From positions 1 to 47,468 of the forward strand of contig JAEDEQ010000005.1 of assembly GCA_016293225.1 (NCBI GenBank): 47,468 nucleotides of DNA. Direction: 5' to 3'. A program made the position numbers and the translations under genes. The notes beneath the pieces are model-generated. The model worked only from the letters and a program-made list of their open reading frames with translations. It was not told the DNA's origin and made no database searches. Positions 7,187-16,272 of this stretch are shown here, in pieces. How positions within the stretch are numbered: the first letter of the stretch is position 1; each line of letters opens with the position of its first letter. Source of the DNA: Clostridiaceae bacterium. Lineage in GTDB: Bacteria; Bacillota; Clostridia; Oscillospirales; Acutalibacteraceae.

Positions 7187-8434
7187 TCAATAGCTTTCCT
7201 TAAGTCCCTGCTCGTCATAAAGGAAAAGAGACTGAAGGCAAATGTCAAGGCCCTTTTCAACGGTCTTGGGGATAAGAATGTCCGCCTTATCATCTCTGGT
7301 GTGGTAATACTTCGGCGGGCCGGGATTCATTGCGGCAAGGGTTGCCGCGGGAACGCCGAGCTTTGTAACCGCCGCGGCGTCCGAAGCTCCGATGTATACC
7401 GATGAATACGGAAGGTCAAGCCCCGCCATTTCCGCGCCCTTTTTCATCAGTGCGCAGACTCTCGGATCGGTCTTGACGGTGCCGGTCATGTCGCGGCTGT
7501 AGATAGCCATATCCTCAAAGTCGCGCAGGGTGTCCATTCCGAAATAGACGGTTTCAATCTCCTGAAGCTCCTTGAGGTGGCGCTTGGTGTATGCCCTTGA
7601 GCCGCGCAGACCCGCCTCCTCCGAGCCTGCGGTCAATGCGCAGACCTCGGTGTTTTCAAAGCGGATATCGTTATCTTCAAGGAATTTGAGAACGGCAATG
7701 GCTGTTGTGCAGCCGGTAAGGTTATCGTTAGCTCCGTCAACGGGAAGCTTGAAGTTTGTAAAGAACAATACGGCGATAAAGCCGGGAATAAATGCAAGCT
7801 GAGCATAGCGAAGAACGCTGACAAAGCCGGTAAGCTCGGCGTTCACTGCTCCGCCCTTAATAACCGAGATGATTGAAACAATCAAAACAAAGAACATTCC
7901 GACAACGGCATAAATTCCGACCGCAAAAAGCAGGGCCTTTCCGCCGAGATGGGTATAGGTCCATTCATAGGACGAGTCAACATGACCGGCAAAGATGATT
8001 CTTCTTTTAACCTCGCCGGTGGGCTTTCTTTTGCCGATAACGTTTGTTGAAATCGCCTTCGGGAAAAACGGATCAAGAAATTCCCAATACATCAGAAATT
8101 CCGCAAAAAGGCAAACAAGCGCAATAACCGTGAGAACAAGCGAAACAACAGGCATTTTAAGGAAAGAGAACAAAAGAGCAAGCAGCATCGAAATGCCGTC
8201 AACGACAACCCAGCCCATGAACGCATACTTGTGCATTTCAAATTCTTCAAGCTGAACGTCGTCGGCGCAGGTTTTCATCTCCTCTTTAAAATGCTCCTGA
8301 GCCTTCCTTTCGCTTTCGGTGCCGGAGGCGCGCGGGCCAATCTCTTTGCAGACCTTTTTAATTTCTCTGGTTGCATAGTTGGTGTACATCCTCAGAGAAG
8401 AAGGATAGTTCTTTACACTCTCTGTAGCTTTCAA
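7187..8434 (-). CDS. Membrane-embedded M28-family metallopeptidase
   Basis: About 415 residues. The M28 (aminopeptidase Y/PSMA-like) zinc site can be followed: His and Asp in AGHVDSSYE, bridging Asp in DGANDNLTG, catalytic and zinc Glu pair in AGSEEAGLRG, Asp in GMDTLRD, and the final His in YYHTRDD. Unlike soluble relatives, it has hydrophobic hairpins inserted both before the metal site (about 75-125) and between the first and second ligand (about 165-235), so it should be an integral membrane enzyme, probably cleaving small peptides. The best-spaced start is TTG 8434, 7 nt after AAAAGGGG; ATG 8440 and 8449 are in frame but badly spaced. A second reading frame over its 5' end (8358-8531) has coding-like codon use. 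It is cut off from ftsQ by a terminator. Confidence 0.85.
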   Translation of the reverse strand: MKATESVKNYPSSLRMYTNYATREIKKVCKEIGPRASGTESERKAQEHFKEEMKTCADDVQLEEFEMHKYAFMGWVVVDGISMLLALLFSFLKMPVVSLVLTVIALVCLFAEFLMYWEFLDPFFPKAISTNVIGKRKPTGEVKRRIIFAGHVDSSYEWTYTHLGGKALLFAVGIYAVVGMFFVLIVSIISVIKGGAVNAELTGFVSVLRYAQLAFIPGFIAVLFFTNFKLPVDGANDNLTGCTTAIAVLKFLEDNDIRFENTEVCALTAGSEEAGLRGSRAYTKRHLKELQEIETVYFGMDTLRDFEDMAIYSRDMTGTVKTDPRVCALMKKGAEMAGLDLPYSSVYIGASDAAAVTKLGVPAATLAAMNPGPPKYYHTRDDKADILIPKTVEKGLDICLQSLFLYDEQGLKESY

Positions 8435-8531
8435 AGTCATACCCCTTTTCATAATAAATCTTATCATTGAAGCCGGATTCAAGAGCCGCACCGAAGCGGC
8501 CGGGAATCCTGTAGCCCACTAATTCTATCAT
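8358..8531 (-). other. Short overlapping frame with coding-like codon use
   Basis: A 57-codon frame overlapping the 5' end of the M28 peptidase gene. Its first 40 codons (beginning MIELVGYRIPGRFGAALE) use the GGC, TAC, CCC, CTT and GAA codons typical of the neighbours, better than the peptidase frame does over the same bases, while the last 20 do not. There is no good ribosome-binding site. It may be the remnant of another gene or of an older N-terminus of the peptidase lost by frameshift; it could also be chance. Confidence 0.25.
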
Positions 8532-8577
8532 CGGAGAAGACAAATGTCGATAGTTTTTTAAAAATTTAAAACTTTGT

Positions 8578-8616
8578 TTAAAAACTCACCCGGAATAATT
8601 CGGTGCGTTTTCCGGG
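8578..8616 (-). terminator. Terminator at the end of the dcw operon
   Basis: Minus strand CCCGGAA (8616-8610), 14-nt loop, TTCCGGG (8595-8589), then TGAGTTTTT. It lies just past the ftsQ stop. Confidence 0.7.
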
Positions 8617-8650
8617 CGGAAAGCAAACGCTCGTCAGCTTTTCAGGCCGG

Positions 8651-9922
8651 TCAGTATTCCATTTTTCCCTCGTTAAAATATGCGCGTGAATCGTAGCGGA
8701 CGTCAATATAACCGGTATTGTTATTTGTAACGCTGCTTTTTATCACCTTTGCGGCAAGCGAAAGCTTGTCTTCGGCGTTATCCGCACTGCCGAGATAGAT
8801 GTTGAAGCGCGAATCATAGACCACGATAATATTATCCGCAGAGTCAAGCTTTATGACGTTCGCCTTTTTTATTGAAGCACCCTCAAGCGCGGCAACAATC
8901 CTTTTTGCGCTTTCAAAGCGCTTTTCGTCCTCCTTGCAGGGCGTATAGATTTCACCCGGCTGAACGCTCTGTCCCTTGAAGCCGTCAAGGCGGTATACGC
9001 CGTCGCGCGCCTTCTGCTTTTTTGCGGAAAGTATTTTTCCGTTCTTGTCAAGGCAGATATAGCTGTTCTTGTTTGCAATGAGATATTTTTCGCTCGTCGG
9101 CGTAACAACAAGCACAAGCTTGTCCGGAAAGTTTCGTTTGAGCTTTACGGAGCCGATATACGGCAGCGCCCTGCACAAAACGGCGTTGACCTTTTTTTCG
9201 CTCACGGTAAAAATGTTTTCGCCTGTGACCACTCCGCAGGCGGAAATCACCTCGCCTGAAGAATAGGCGCTCTTTCCGCTGACCTCTATCACCGCTATCG
9301 GAGAACCGACGGCAAAGCAGTAAACAAGCGTTGCGGTCACTGCGGCAAGAAGTATTCCTGCCGTTATCGTCACGGCGTAAAAGCTTTTGCTCCTGCGCTT
9401 TTTCTTTGCGCGCTTTTTGCTCAGCTCCTCTCGTGAGCTTCCGCGGTAGCGCTGACGGTTATAGCTTTCGCTCGCCTTTTCATACTGCCTTTTTTCGTTT
9501 TCATAGGCACGGCGTTCGCGCGCTTTTTCAAGCTGCGCCCGCTTTTCCTTTGCGGCGCTGCGGCGCTCAGGCTCCTGCGGCGCCGGTTTTTTCTGCTTTG
9601 CGGTGTGCGCGGACTTCTTCTGCGCCGTCCTTGCGGGGTGCGTCTTGTTCTTTTGCGGCGGACGGGCGCTTTTGCTTTTATTGCGGCTTGCATTATTCTT
9701 ATTCTTTGCGCCGCCGCTTTCCTTTGCGGTGCTTTTCACGCTCTTCTGCCTGTCAACAAGGTTGCCGGACGGACGGCGGTCGGGCTGCGGCTTTCCGGCG
9801 CTTATCGGCGTCCACATATCCGAGGTAACGTCCTTCGGGCGGCTTATGTGCTCGTCTGTCAGGTTCGACCAGTCAAAGGTGCTGAACGGACGGTTCGGGT
9901 TATTCTTATTTTCGTTATCCAC
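8651..9922 (-). CDS. ftsQ: Cell-division protein FtsQ/DivIB
   Basis: 423 residues. A single-pass membrane protein of the divisome that, with FtsL and a DivIC/FtsB partner, links to the septal peptidoglycan synthases. The cytoplasmic N-terminus is unusually long (about 195 residues) and rich in Lys, Arg, Ala, Gln and Ser. Then come a membrane helix (about 200-222, SFYAVTITAGILLAAVTATLVYCF), a POTRA domain starting PIAVIEVSGKSAYSSGEVISACG, and the FtsQ/DivIB beta domain (LKRNFPDKLVLVVTPT ... YICLDKNGKIL). The start is GTG 9922, 8 nt after AAAGGAG; an earlier in-frame TTG at 9940 overlaps that ribosome-binding site. The first 8 nt overlap the end of murA, so the two are translationally coupled. 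Last gene of the dcw operon. Confidence 0.9.
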   Translation of the reverse strand: MDNENKNNPNRPFSTFDWSNLTDEHISRPKDVTSDMWTPISAGKPQPDRRPSGNLVDRQKSVKSTAKESGGAKNKNNASRNKSKSARPPQKNKTHPARTAQKKSAHTAKQKKPAPQEPERRSAAKEKRAQLEKARERRAYENEKRQYEKASESYNRQRYRGSSREELSKKRAKKKRRSKSFYAVTITAGILLAAVTATLVYCFAVGSPIAVIEVSGKSAYSSGEVISACGVVTGENIFTVSEKKVNAVLCRALPYIGSVKLKRNFPDKLVLVVTPTSEKYLIANKNSYICLDKNGKILSAKKQKARDGVYRLDGFKGQSVQPGEIYTPCKEDEKRFESAKRIVAALEGASIKKANVIKLDSADNIIVVYDSRFNIYLGSADNAEDKLSLAAKVIKSSVTNNNTGYIDVRYDSRAYFNEGKMEY

Positions 9923-11180
9923 TTTCAGCGCTCCTTTCAATCTGTGCTCCGAGACTTTGCAGACATTCCTCTATTCTTTCATATCCTCTGTCAATATGCT
10001 TAAGGCCGCTTATCACGGTTTTTCCCCTTGCTCCGAGGGCGGCAACAACCAAAGCGCTGCCTCCCCTGAGATCGACTGCGCGCACATGGGCGCCGTGCAG
10101 CGCTTTTACGCCGTCGATTATTGCAACCCTGCCCTCAACCTTTATCCTCGCTCCCATGCGCACAAGCTCGCCGACATGGTTGAAGCGGCTTTCAAAAATA
10201 TTTTCAACAATGACCGATGTTCCCTCGGCCGTGCAGAGCATTGCGCTTATCGGCGCCTGAGCGTCCGTCGGAAAGCCCGGATAGGGCAAGGTGCGGATAT
10301 CGCGCACGGCTTTGAGCTTTCCGGAGGAAACAATCCTCACACTGTCCTTTTTTGTTTCCAGGCGGCAGCCGGCCGCTTCAAAAACACCCGTGACCGAAAG
10401 GAAGTGGGAGGTATCCGCCTTTTGAAACAGAACGTCGCCTCCGCAGCACGCCACGGCGGACATATATGTAAGCGCAACAATCCTGTCGGGAATAATTGTG
10501 TGCTCGCAGGAATGGGCCTTTTTAACGCCGTCAATTACAATAGTACCCTGAGAGCCGACAAAAATTTTGCAGCCGCACTTGTTCAGGAATGCGGCAAGGT
10601 CAAGTATTTCCGGCTCGCGCGCAGCGTTGAGTACAGTTGTCCGTCCCTCTGCAAAAACGGAGGCAAGCATAATGTTTTCCGTTGCGCCCACGCTGGGAAA
10701 GGACAGGCTTATTACCGTACCCTCAAGCTTTTCCCTGACCTCAAAGCCGAGCGCCGAGCCCTCGTCCTCGATTGAAACGCCGAGAGAGCGCAAAGCGGAA
10801 AGGTGCAGGTCAATGGGTCTTAAGCCTATCTCGCAGCCGCCGGGCGTAAAAAGCCGCGCCTTTTTGCAGCGCGAAACAAGCGAGCCTAAAAACACGATTG
10901 ACGAGCGCATTTCACGCATAAGGTTTTCCGGAATATTGCAGCAGGAAATGCTCCTTGAGTCAACGGTAAGCGTATGTCCGTCCCGTGTTACAACGCAGCC
11001 GAGGTGTTCAAGAATCCTCACCGCCGCGTCAACATCGGACAAAAACGGACAGTTGTGCAGCACGCTCACACCGTCCACAAGCACGCACGCCGCAAGAATG
11101 GGCAGCGAGCTGTTTTTTGAACCCTGAACGGGAAGCACGCCCTCAAGTTTCTTTGTGCCTTTAACTATGATTTCGCTCAC
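9915..11180 (-). CDS. murA: UDP-N-acetylglucosamine 1-carboxyvinyltransferase
   Basis: About 421 residues, normal length. Adds enolpyruvate from PEP to UDP-GlcNAc, the first committed step of peptidoglycan synthesis, in the cytoplasm. The catalytic, fosfomycin-binding cysteine is present at residue 116 in TPGGCEIGLRPIDLH. The N-terminal substrate loop reads VQGSKNSSLPILAAC, where most MurA have KNAA, a mild departure. The start is taken at GTG 11180 (VSEIIVKG), which fits family N-termini; a GTG four codons earlier is possible and neither has a strong ribosome-binding site. It sits where murB is found in the Bacillus cluster, after murG and overlapping ftsQ. Whether a second MurA paralogue exists cannot be seen here. 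Confidence 0.95.
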   Translation of the reverse strand: MSEIIVKGTKKLEGVLPVQGSKNSSLPILAACVLVDGVSVLHNCPFLSDVDAAVRILEHLGCVVTRDGHTLTVDSRSISCCNIPENLMREMRSSIVFLGSLVSRCKKARLFTPGGCEIGLRPIDLHLSALRSLGVSIEDEGSALGFEVREKLEGTVISLSFPSVGATENIMLASVFAEGRTTVLNAAREPEILDLAAFLNKCGCKIFVGSQGTIVIDGVKKAHSCEHTIIPDRIVALTYMSAVACCGGDVLFQKADTSHFLSVTGVFEAAGCRLETKKDSVRIVSSGKLKAVRDIRTLPYPGFPTDAQAPISAMLCTAEGTSVIVENIFESRFNHVGELVRMGARIKVEGRVAIIDGVKALHGAHVRAVDLRGGSALVVAALGARGKTVISGLKHIDRGYERIEECLQSLGAQIERSAESG

Positions 11181-11257
11181 CAAACACCACACCCAACAAT
11201 GAATAGTAAAACGGAAAAACCGTCAGCCTATCCTATGCTCCGGGCGTTTTTATTGTG

Positions 11258-12379
11258 TCACTTTTGCGCAAGGGAGACAATAATATCGGCAATTTTTTCC
11301 TTTGCGTCGGTTATTGCGAGCTTTTTTGCGTTTTCGGAGAGCGTTTTTATTCTGCCCTCGTCATTTATCAGGGAGGAGAACACCTTGCCGAATGATTCGG
11401 CGTTCAGGTCCTTTTCCTCAATCAGCACGGCCGCGTCCTTTTGGGTAAGAGCCATTGCGTTGTGGTACTGGTGGTTTTCCGCAACATTCGGTGACGGAAT
11501 GAGAATGGAGGCCTTTCCGAGCGCCTCAATTTCCGAAAGCGAGCTTGCGCCCGCGCGGCAAATGACAATGTCCGCAGCGCTCATGCAGCGCGCCATGTCG
11601 GCTATGTATTCGCGTATTTCAACATTGTCCTCCTTGTCGGGGTCAACGCCCTTTTCGCGCAGCTTATCGGGTACCCAAAGACCGAACTGACCCGTTGCGT
11701 GAAGAAAATACAGGTTCTTATTGTTATGGTTTTCGGCAATAAGCTCAACCATTGCGTTGTTGATGGCTTCCGCTCCGAGCGAGCCGCCCATTGAAAGAAT
11801 CAGCTTCTGATTATCACGGATTCCAAGCTCGGCGCGGCTGACGCCGCGGTCAGCCCTGAGAATTTCGCCGCGGACGGGAAGCCCCGTAACAACGGGCGGA
11901 TTTTTTGCTTCAAGATATTCCTTTGCCTTTTCAACCGTGAGCATAACCTTGTCAACTTCCTTGGCAAGCGCCTTGTTCGTAATTCCCGGATAAGCGTTCT
12001 GCTCGTGAATTGCGGTATGTATGCCGAGCTTTGCCGCCATTCTGACAACCGGGCCGCTGACATAGCCGCCGAAGCCGACAACAACGTCCGGCTTAAAGTC
12101 GAGTATAATTTTTTTCGCCTCTTTTGAAGAGCTGAGAAGATGCGAAAGCGTAACAAGATTTCGCTTGATATTTTTAAGCGAAAGCTGACGGTAAAAGCCG
12201 GAAATTTCAATCGTTTTAAATTTGAAGCCTGCGGCGGGAACAAGCTTTGCCTCCATTTTGTCCTTTGTGCCGATAAAAAGTATCTCGGCGTCGGGAAATC
12301 TTTCGCGTATTTCCCCTGCGGCGGCAAGAGCCGGATTGATGTGTCCGCCCGTTCCCCCGGCGGCAAAAATGATTCTCAT
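11258..12379 (-). CDS. murG: Lipid II synthase MurG
   Basis: 373 residues, normal length. A peripheral membrane GT28 glycosyltransferase that moves GlcNAc from UDP-GlcNAc to lipid I, making lipid II on the inner face of the membrane. The N-terminal glycine-rich loop is FAAGGTGGHINPALA (residues 4-18). The Rossmann-type second half has LILSMGGSLGAEAINNAM (donor binding) and ADIVICRAGASSLSEIEALGKASILIP with NHQYHNA, the standard UDP-GlcNAc contact region. Start ATG 12379 is placed behind GCGGAGA; an ATG two codons upstream overlaps that site. It follows ftsW by 53 nt. Confidence 0.97.
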   Translation of the reverse strand: MRIIFAAGGTGGHINPALAAAGEIRERFPDAEILFIGTKDKMEAKLVPAAGFKFKTIEISGFYRQLSLKNIKRNLVTLSHLLSSSKEAKKIILDFKPDVVVGFGGYVSGPVVRMAAKLGIHTAIHEQNAYPGITNKALAKEVDKVMLTVEKAKEYLEAKNPPVVTGLPVRGEILRADRGVSRAELGIRDNQKLILSMGGSLGAEAINNAMVELIAENHNNKNLYFLHATGQFGLWVPDKLREKGVDPDKEDNVEIREYIADMARCMSAADIVICRAGASSLSEIEALGKASILIPSPNVAENHQYHNAMALTQKDAAVLIEEKDLNAESFGKVFSSLINDEGRIKTLSENAKKLAITDAKEKIADIIVSLAQK

Positions 12380-12432
12380 ATTCATTCTCCGCGGCGCAGA
12401 AAACAGCGCCGTTTTCCTTTCGTATTATTCTT

Positions 12433-13704
12433 TCATACCTTTTCCAGTCTGCACGTTCTTGAAACGGAAAGCACAACGCCCATTTCGCAAAACAGAATGA
12501 TGAGCGCCGTTCCGCCGTAGCTGAAAAACGGCAGGGCTATTCCGGTGTTGGGTATCGTATCCGTAACAACGGCAATGTTCAGTATGACCTGAAAGCCGAG
12601 CTGCATCATAATTCCCGAAACGAGCAGCGCGCCGAAAAGGTCCTTTGTTTTTGTTGCAATGATAAAGCCGCGGCAGATAAGGGCGGCAAAAAGCAAAACG
12701 ACCAAAGCCGCGCCGAAAAAGCCGAGTTCCTCGCAGATAACGGCAAAAATAAAGTCGTTCTGAGGCTCCGGAATATAAAGCTGCTTCTGCTTGGAATTGC
12801 CGAAGCCGACTCCGAACGGGCCGCCCGAACCGATGGCAAGAAGTCCCTGTTCGGTCTGCCAGCGAGTGGTATTGCCGTAGCTTTCGCCCGTTTTCCATGT
12901 CATTATGCGCTCATATGCATAATTGCTGAAAGATTTTACAAACTCCGGATTGATGAAAACAACATATACTATAACGAGCGCCGCACCCGCGCCAAGCAGT
13001 ATGAACCACTTCTTTTTCACTCCGCCGAGCCACATCATTGAAACGCCCATGCAGAAAAGAAGAATTGTGCAGGACAGATGGCTTTCGATGAAAACAAGAC
13101 CGCAGAAAAGAACAACAACCGCCGCAAGCGCCACGGTGCATTTGAAGTTGGTATCGAAAAAGGAGAAAACGACCCTTTCAAGCTTAGTGAGCCTTTTAAC
13201 GGACGGCATCGCCCGTTTTCCGCTCTCGGCATAAAGCGGCTTGTAAAAAATGCAGATGAGATACGCCATTACAAGAACCAGAACAAACTTGCTTATCTCC
13301 GACGGCTGAAACTGGCGCGAGCCGATAACTATCCAGCGCTTGATATCGTTGTGAATGTTCGCAACATAGGTATAAACAAGCAGCGCAACGGTTCCGGCAA
13401 AGGCAAGCGGAGTCAGGATACCGTTGAGGATGCGGTAATCAATTTTGCTGATTATAAACATCATTGCAAAACCGATGGCGCCGGAAAGGAGCTGACTTTT
13501 GAAAAAGCTGTTCGGACTTGAGGTATAGGCGCTGGCATAGGCATAGCCTGCGGAATACATCATTGTTATTCCGAACGCAAAAAGTATCATAATAAGGCAG
13601 CAGAACAAAACGTCAAGGCCGCCGGTATGAAACAGCTGTCCGACAAGGGGAATTTTTGCGGCAGACCGGTTTTTTGCCGGCAGTTTTTTAACTCTCTCAC
13701 TCAT
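12433..13704 (-). CDS. ftsW: SEDS-family peptidoglycan polymerase FtsW/SpoVE
   Basis: 423 residues, polytopic (about ten hydrophobic helices). A SEDS glycosyltransferase that polymerises lipid II together with its class B PBP partner, here probably the PASTA-PBP at 16273-18603. The conserved loop is present around WKTGESYGNTTRWQTEQGLLAIGSGGPFGVGFGNS followed by QLYIPEPQNDFIFAVICEELG, including the catalytic Asp region of the family. The C-terminal SYGGTALIILFCEMGVVLS is also typical. ATG 13704 lies 9 nt after AAAGGAG. By position between mraY and murG it could be either ftsW or the sporulation paralogue spoVE; sequence reading alone does not separate them. Confidence 0.93.
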   Translation of the reverse strand: MSERVKKLPAKNRSAAKIPLVGQLFHTGGLDVLFCCLIMILFAFGITMMYSAGYAYASAYTSSPNSFFKSQLLSGAIGFAMMFIISKIDYRILNGILTPLAFAGTVALLVYTYVANIHNDIKRWIVIGSRQFQPSEISKFVLVLVMAYLICIFYKPLYAESGKRAMPSVKRLTKLERVVFSFFDTNFKCTVALAAVVVLFCGLVFIESHLSCTILLFCMGVSMMWLGGVKKKWFILLGAGAALVIVYVVFINPEFVKSFSNYAYERIMTWKTGESYGNTTRWQTEQGLLAIGSGGPFGVGFGNSKQKQLYIPEPQNDFIFAVICEELGFFGAALVVLLFAALICRGFIIATKTKDLFGALLVSGIMMQLGFQVILNIAVVTDTIPNTGIALPFFSYGGTALIILFCEMGVVLSVSRTCRLEKV

Positions 13705-13744
13705 TCGTATCCGCTCCTTTCAAAATTGACTTAAAATTAAACTG

Positions 13745-14785
13745 TCAGTTGACTGTAAAGCACATCAGTATAACGCCTGCAATGGCTCCGGCAAAGCTTA
13801 CAACGCTGAACACGGCAACAATCTTTTTTTCGCTCCAGCCGCTCATTTCAAAGTGATGATGAATCGGAGACATTTTGAAAATCTTTTTGTGGCGCAGCTT
13901 GATTGAGCCTATCTGAAGAATATCGCTGAGCGCTTCGATAACATAGACAACGCCCACCGGGATAAGTATCAGCGGACAGTTGACGGAAAAAGCAAGCGCC
14001 GCAACAAGACCGCCCAGGAACATTGAGCCGGTGTCGCCCATCATGACCTTTGCCGGGTAGTGGTTCCAGATGAGATAGCCTGCGCAGGCGCCGGCAAGGG
14101 CCGCCGCAAGGACAGAGCAGCTTGTGTTGTTAACAAGATACGCAATGACGGCGAACGCAACGCCCACCGGCACCGTGACCGAACCGCAAAGTCCGTCAAT
14201 GCCGTCCGTAAAGTTAACTGCGTTTGCGGTACCGTATATTACGCACGCTCCGAAAAGATAGAAAAAGATTATGCCGGGAAGCGAATCAAGGCTTATCTTT
14301 CCTATAAGCGGAATAAACATTGAGGTGTTCTTGCTCATGACCATGGTGGTGAGGTACGCCGCTATTATAATTACCTGCAAAACGGTCTTTTGCATTTCGG
14401 TAAGACCGAGGTTGCGCTTTTTGGAAACCTTGATATAGTCGTCCGTGAAGCCGACAAGCGCCATGCACAGCGCAAGCAGCAGTCCGGCAAGCAGCTTTGT
14501 TTTTTCCTGCGAGGAAATCACATCGTTTTCCGAAAAAAGGGAAAAGCCGGTGAGCTTTCCGGTGAGGAACGTGACCGCCACCGCAACAAAAATGCCGATA
14601 ATGAACATAATGCCGCCCATTGTCGGCGTACCCTGCTTTTTTGCGTGCCAGCGCGGTCCGATATCGGTCAGAATATTCTGGCCGAATTTAAGCTTATGCA
14701 AAAGCGGTATTAGTACTATTCCCAATAAAGCCGTCACAATGAAGGCCGTACCCAAGGAAATTAAAACCGAAACTGTGTAATTCAT
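13745..14785 (-). CDS. mraY: Phospho-N-acetylmuramoyl-pentapeptide transferase
   Basis: 346 residues with about ten membrane helices. Transfers phospho-MurNAc-pentapeptide to undecaprenyl phosphate to form lipid I. Diagnostic motifs are all visible: the DD pair in FTDDYIKV, NAVNFTDGIDGL in the active site, and the HHHFEMSGWSEKKIV block near the C-terminus. The N-terminal KKQGTPTMGGIMF is also conserved. ATG 14785 follows GGGG with a 9-nt spacer. The gene is 18 nt from murE. In many Firmicutes murD follows mraY; here ftsW follows directly. Confidence 0.97.
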   Translation of the reverse strand: MNYTVSVLISLGTAFIVTALLGIVLIPLLHKLKFGQNILTDIGPRWHAKKQGTPTMGGIMFIIGIFVAVAVTFLTGKLTGFSLFSENDVISSQEKTKLLAGLLLALCMALVGFTDDYIKVSKKRNLGLTEMQKTVLQVIIIAAYLTTMVMSKNTSMFIPLIGKISLDSLPGIIFFYLFGACVIYGTANAVNFTDGIDGLCGSVTVPVGVAFAVIAYLVNNTSCSVLAAALAGACAGYLIWNHYPAKVMMGDTGSMFLGGLVAALAFSVNCPLILIPVGVVYVIEALSDILQIGSIKLRHKKIFKMSPIHHHFEMSGWSEKKIVAVFSVVSFAGAIAGVILMCFTVN

Positions 14786-14803
14786 TTATAACATCCCCTT
14801 AAA

Positions 14804-16234
14804 TTATTCTGCGTTTTTTTGCCCGTTTGAAAGCAGCTTTTTCACCATTTCTCTTTCGTCAAAAGGAACCTTGTTGTTTCCGATGAGCTGATATGTCTCG
14901 TGCCCCTTTCCGCAAAGGAGAAGAACGTCGCCCTCTTTTGCCGTTTTCAGGGCGAGAGCGATTGCGTCCTCCCTGCTTTCGCGGACAAAAAGAGAAGCGC
15001 CGCCCGTACCCGTGCCCGAAAGAATATCGCAGATTATGTCTGCCGGGTCTTCATTCCTCGGATTGTCCGTGGTAACAAAAACAATATCGGCAAGAGTTGT
15101 TGCAATCTGTCCCATTACGGGGCGCTTTTCCTTTTCCCTGTTTCCGCCGCAGCCGAAAAGAACAATGAGTCTTCCCTTGCAAAAGCGCCGCAGGGAAAGC
15201 AGCACGCGTTTGAGAGAATCGGGCGTATGAGCGTAGTCTATTATAACCCTAAAGGGTGCGTCCGTGTCAAGTATCTCCATTCTTCCTTTGACAAAGGAAA
15301 AGTTTTTCAGTGCGTTTGCGCTCTTTTCAAGGCTCACGCCGCATTCAAGCGCGGTGATTATTGCCGCAAGGGAGTTTTCAACATTGAATTCGCCCTGAAG
15401 ATTCAGTCTGACGCGGTGGATAAGACTGTTTGAAACAAGCACATAATCAATGCGGTCCTCTGTAACGCTTATGTTTTTTGCGGTGAAAAAAGCGTCGTCG
15501 CTTTTAACGGAGTAGCTGAGGACGCGTCCGCTTGTGCAGGCTGAAAACTCGGAATAATACGGGTCGTCAAAATTGAGCACGGCAGTTTTGCAGTTTCTGA
15601 AAAGAATTTTTTTGGCTTCCTTATAATTTTCAAGCGTCTTATGATAGTCGAGGTGATCCTCCGTGAGATTTGTAAACACCGCCGTTTCAAAACAAAGACC
15701 GGAAAGCCTTTTTTGAACAAGTCCCTGCGATGAAGCTTCAATAACGCAGAACTCGCCGCCCCTGTCTGAAAGCTCGCGCAGCATTTTTGCCGTTTCAAAG
15801 CAGTCTGGCGTGGTCATCTGAGCTTGGGTTTTCTCGTCTTCAATGCTGTTGAACACGGTGGAGATAAGCCCCGTTTTCCTGCCCGACAGGGAAAGAATGT
15901 ATGCAATCATTGAGGCGGTGGTTGTTTTTCCGTTCGTACCCGTCACTCCGATTAAGCGAAGTCCCCTTTCCGGAAAGCCGAAAAAGCAGCGGCAAAGCGT
16001 GCTGTAGGCTTCGCGCGTGTCCGCCGTGCGGTAGCTTTCAAAAGCGCCCGAGGAAGAAAGCACACAGCAGGCGCCGTTTTTTTCCGCTTCTTCAATAAAG
16101 CGCTCGGCGCCCTCATGGCAGACAAAAAGGGTGTTTTCCCTGCATTTTCTTGAATCGTCGGTTATAAAGCTGATTTCAACGTCCTTTTTAAGATCGGTAA
16201 GCCCGATCGAATGAAATAAGGCTGAAAGCTTCAT
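14804..16234 (-). CDS. murE: UDP-MurNAc-tripeptide synthetase (meso-DAP ligase type)
   Basis: 476 residues. ATP-dependent cytoplasmic ligase adding the third residue of the stem peptide. The P-loop is GVTGTNGKTTTASM, and the carbamylated-lysine region and nucleotide site follow (TNLTEDHLDYH; RVIIDYAHTPDSLKRVL). The DNPR motif (TTDNPRNEDP) near residue 405 is the known marker for meso-diaminopimelate as substrate, as opposed to lysine enzymes. Start ATG 16234 sits 4 nt after AGAGGAG; an upstream in-frame ATG at 16255 lacks a site. Between the PBP and mraY genes, with short gaps. Confidence 0.96.
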   Translation of the reverse strand: MKLSALFHSIGLTDLKKDVEISFITDDSRKCRENTLFVCHEGAERFIEEAEKNGACCVLSSSGAFESYRTADTREAYSTLCRCFFGFPERGLRLIGVTGTNGKTTTASMIAYILSLSGRKTGLISTVFNSIEDEKTQAQMTTPDCFETAKMLRELSDRGGEFCVIEASSQGLVQKRLSGLCFETAVFTNLTEDHLDYHKTLENYKEAKKILFRNCKTAVLNFDDPYYSEFSACTSGRVLSYSVKSDDAFFTAKNISVTEDRIDYVLVSNSLIHRVRLNLQGEFNVENSLAAIITALECGVSLEKSANALKNFSFVKGRMEILDTDAPFRVIIDYAHTPDSLKRVLLSLRRFCKGRLIVLFGCGGNREKEKRPVMGQIATTLADIVFVTTDNPRNEDPADIICDILSGTGTGGASLFVRESREDAIALALKTAKEGDVLLLCGKGHETYQLIGNNKVPFDEREMVKKLLSNGQKNAE

Positions 16235-16272
16235 AAATCTCCTCTTTGCAATCAATCAGTGGTTATCTTATA

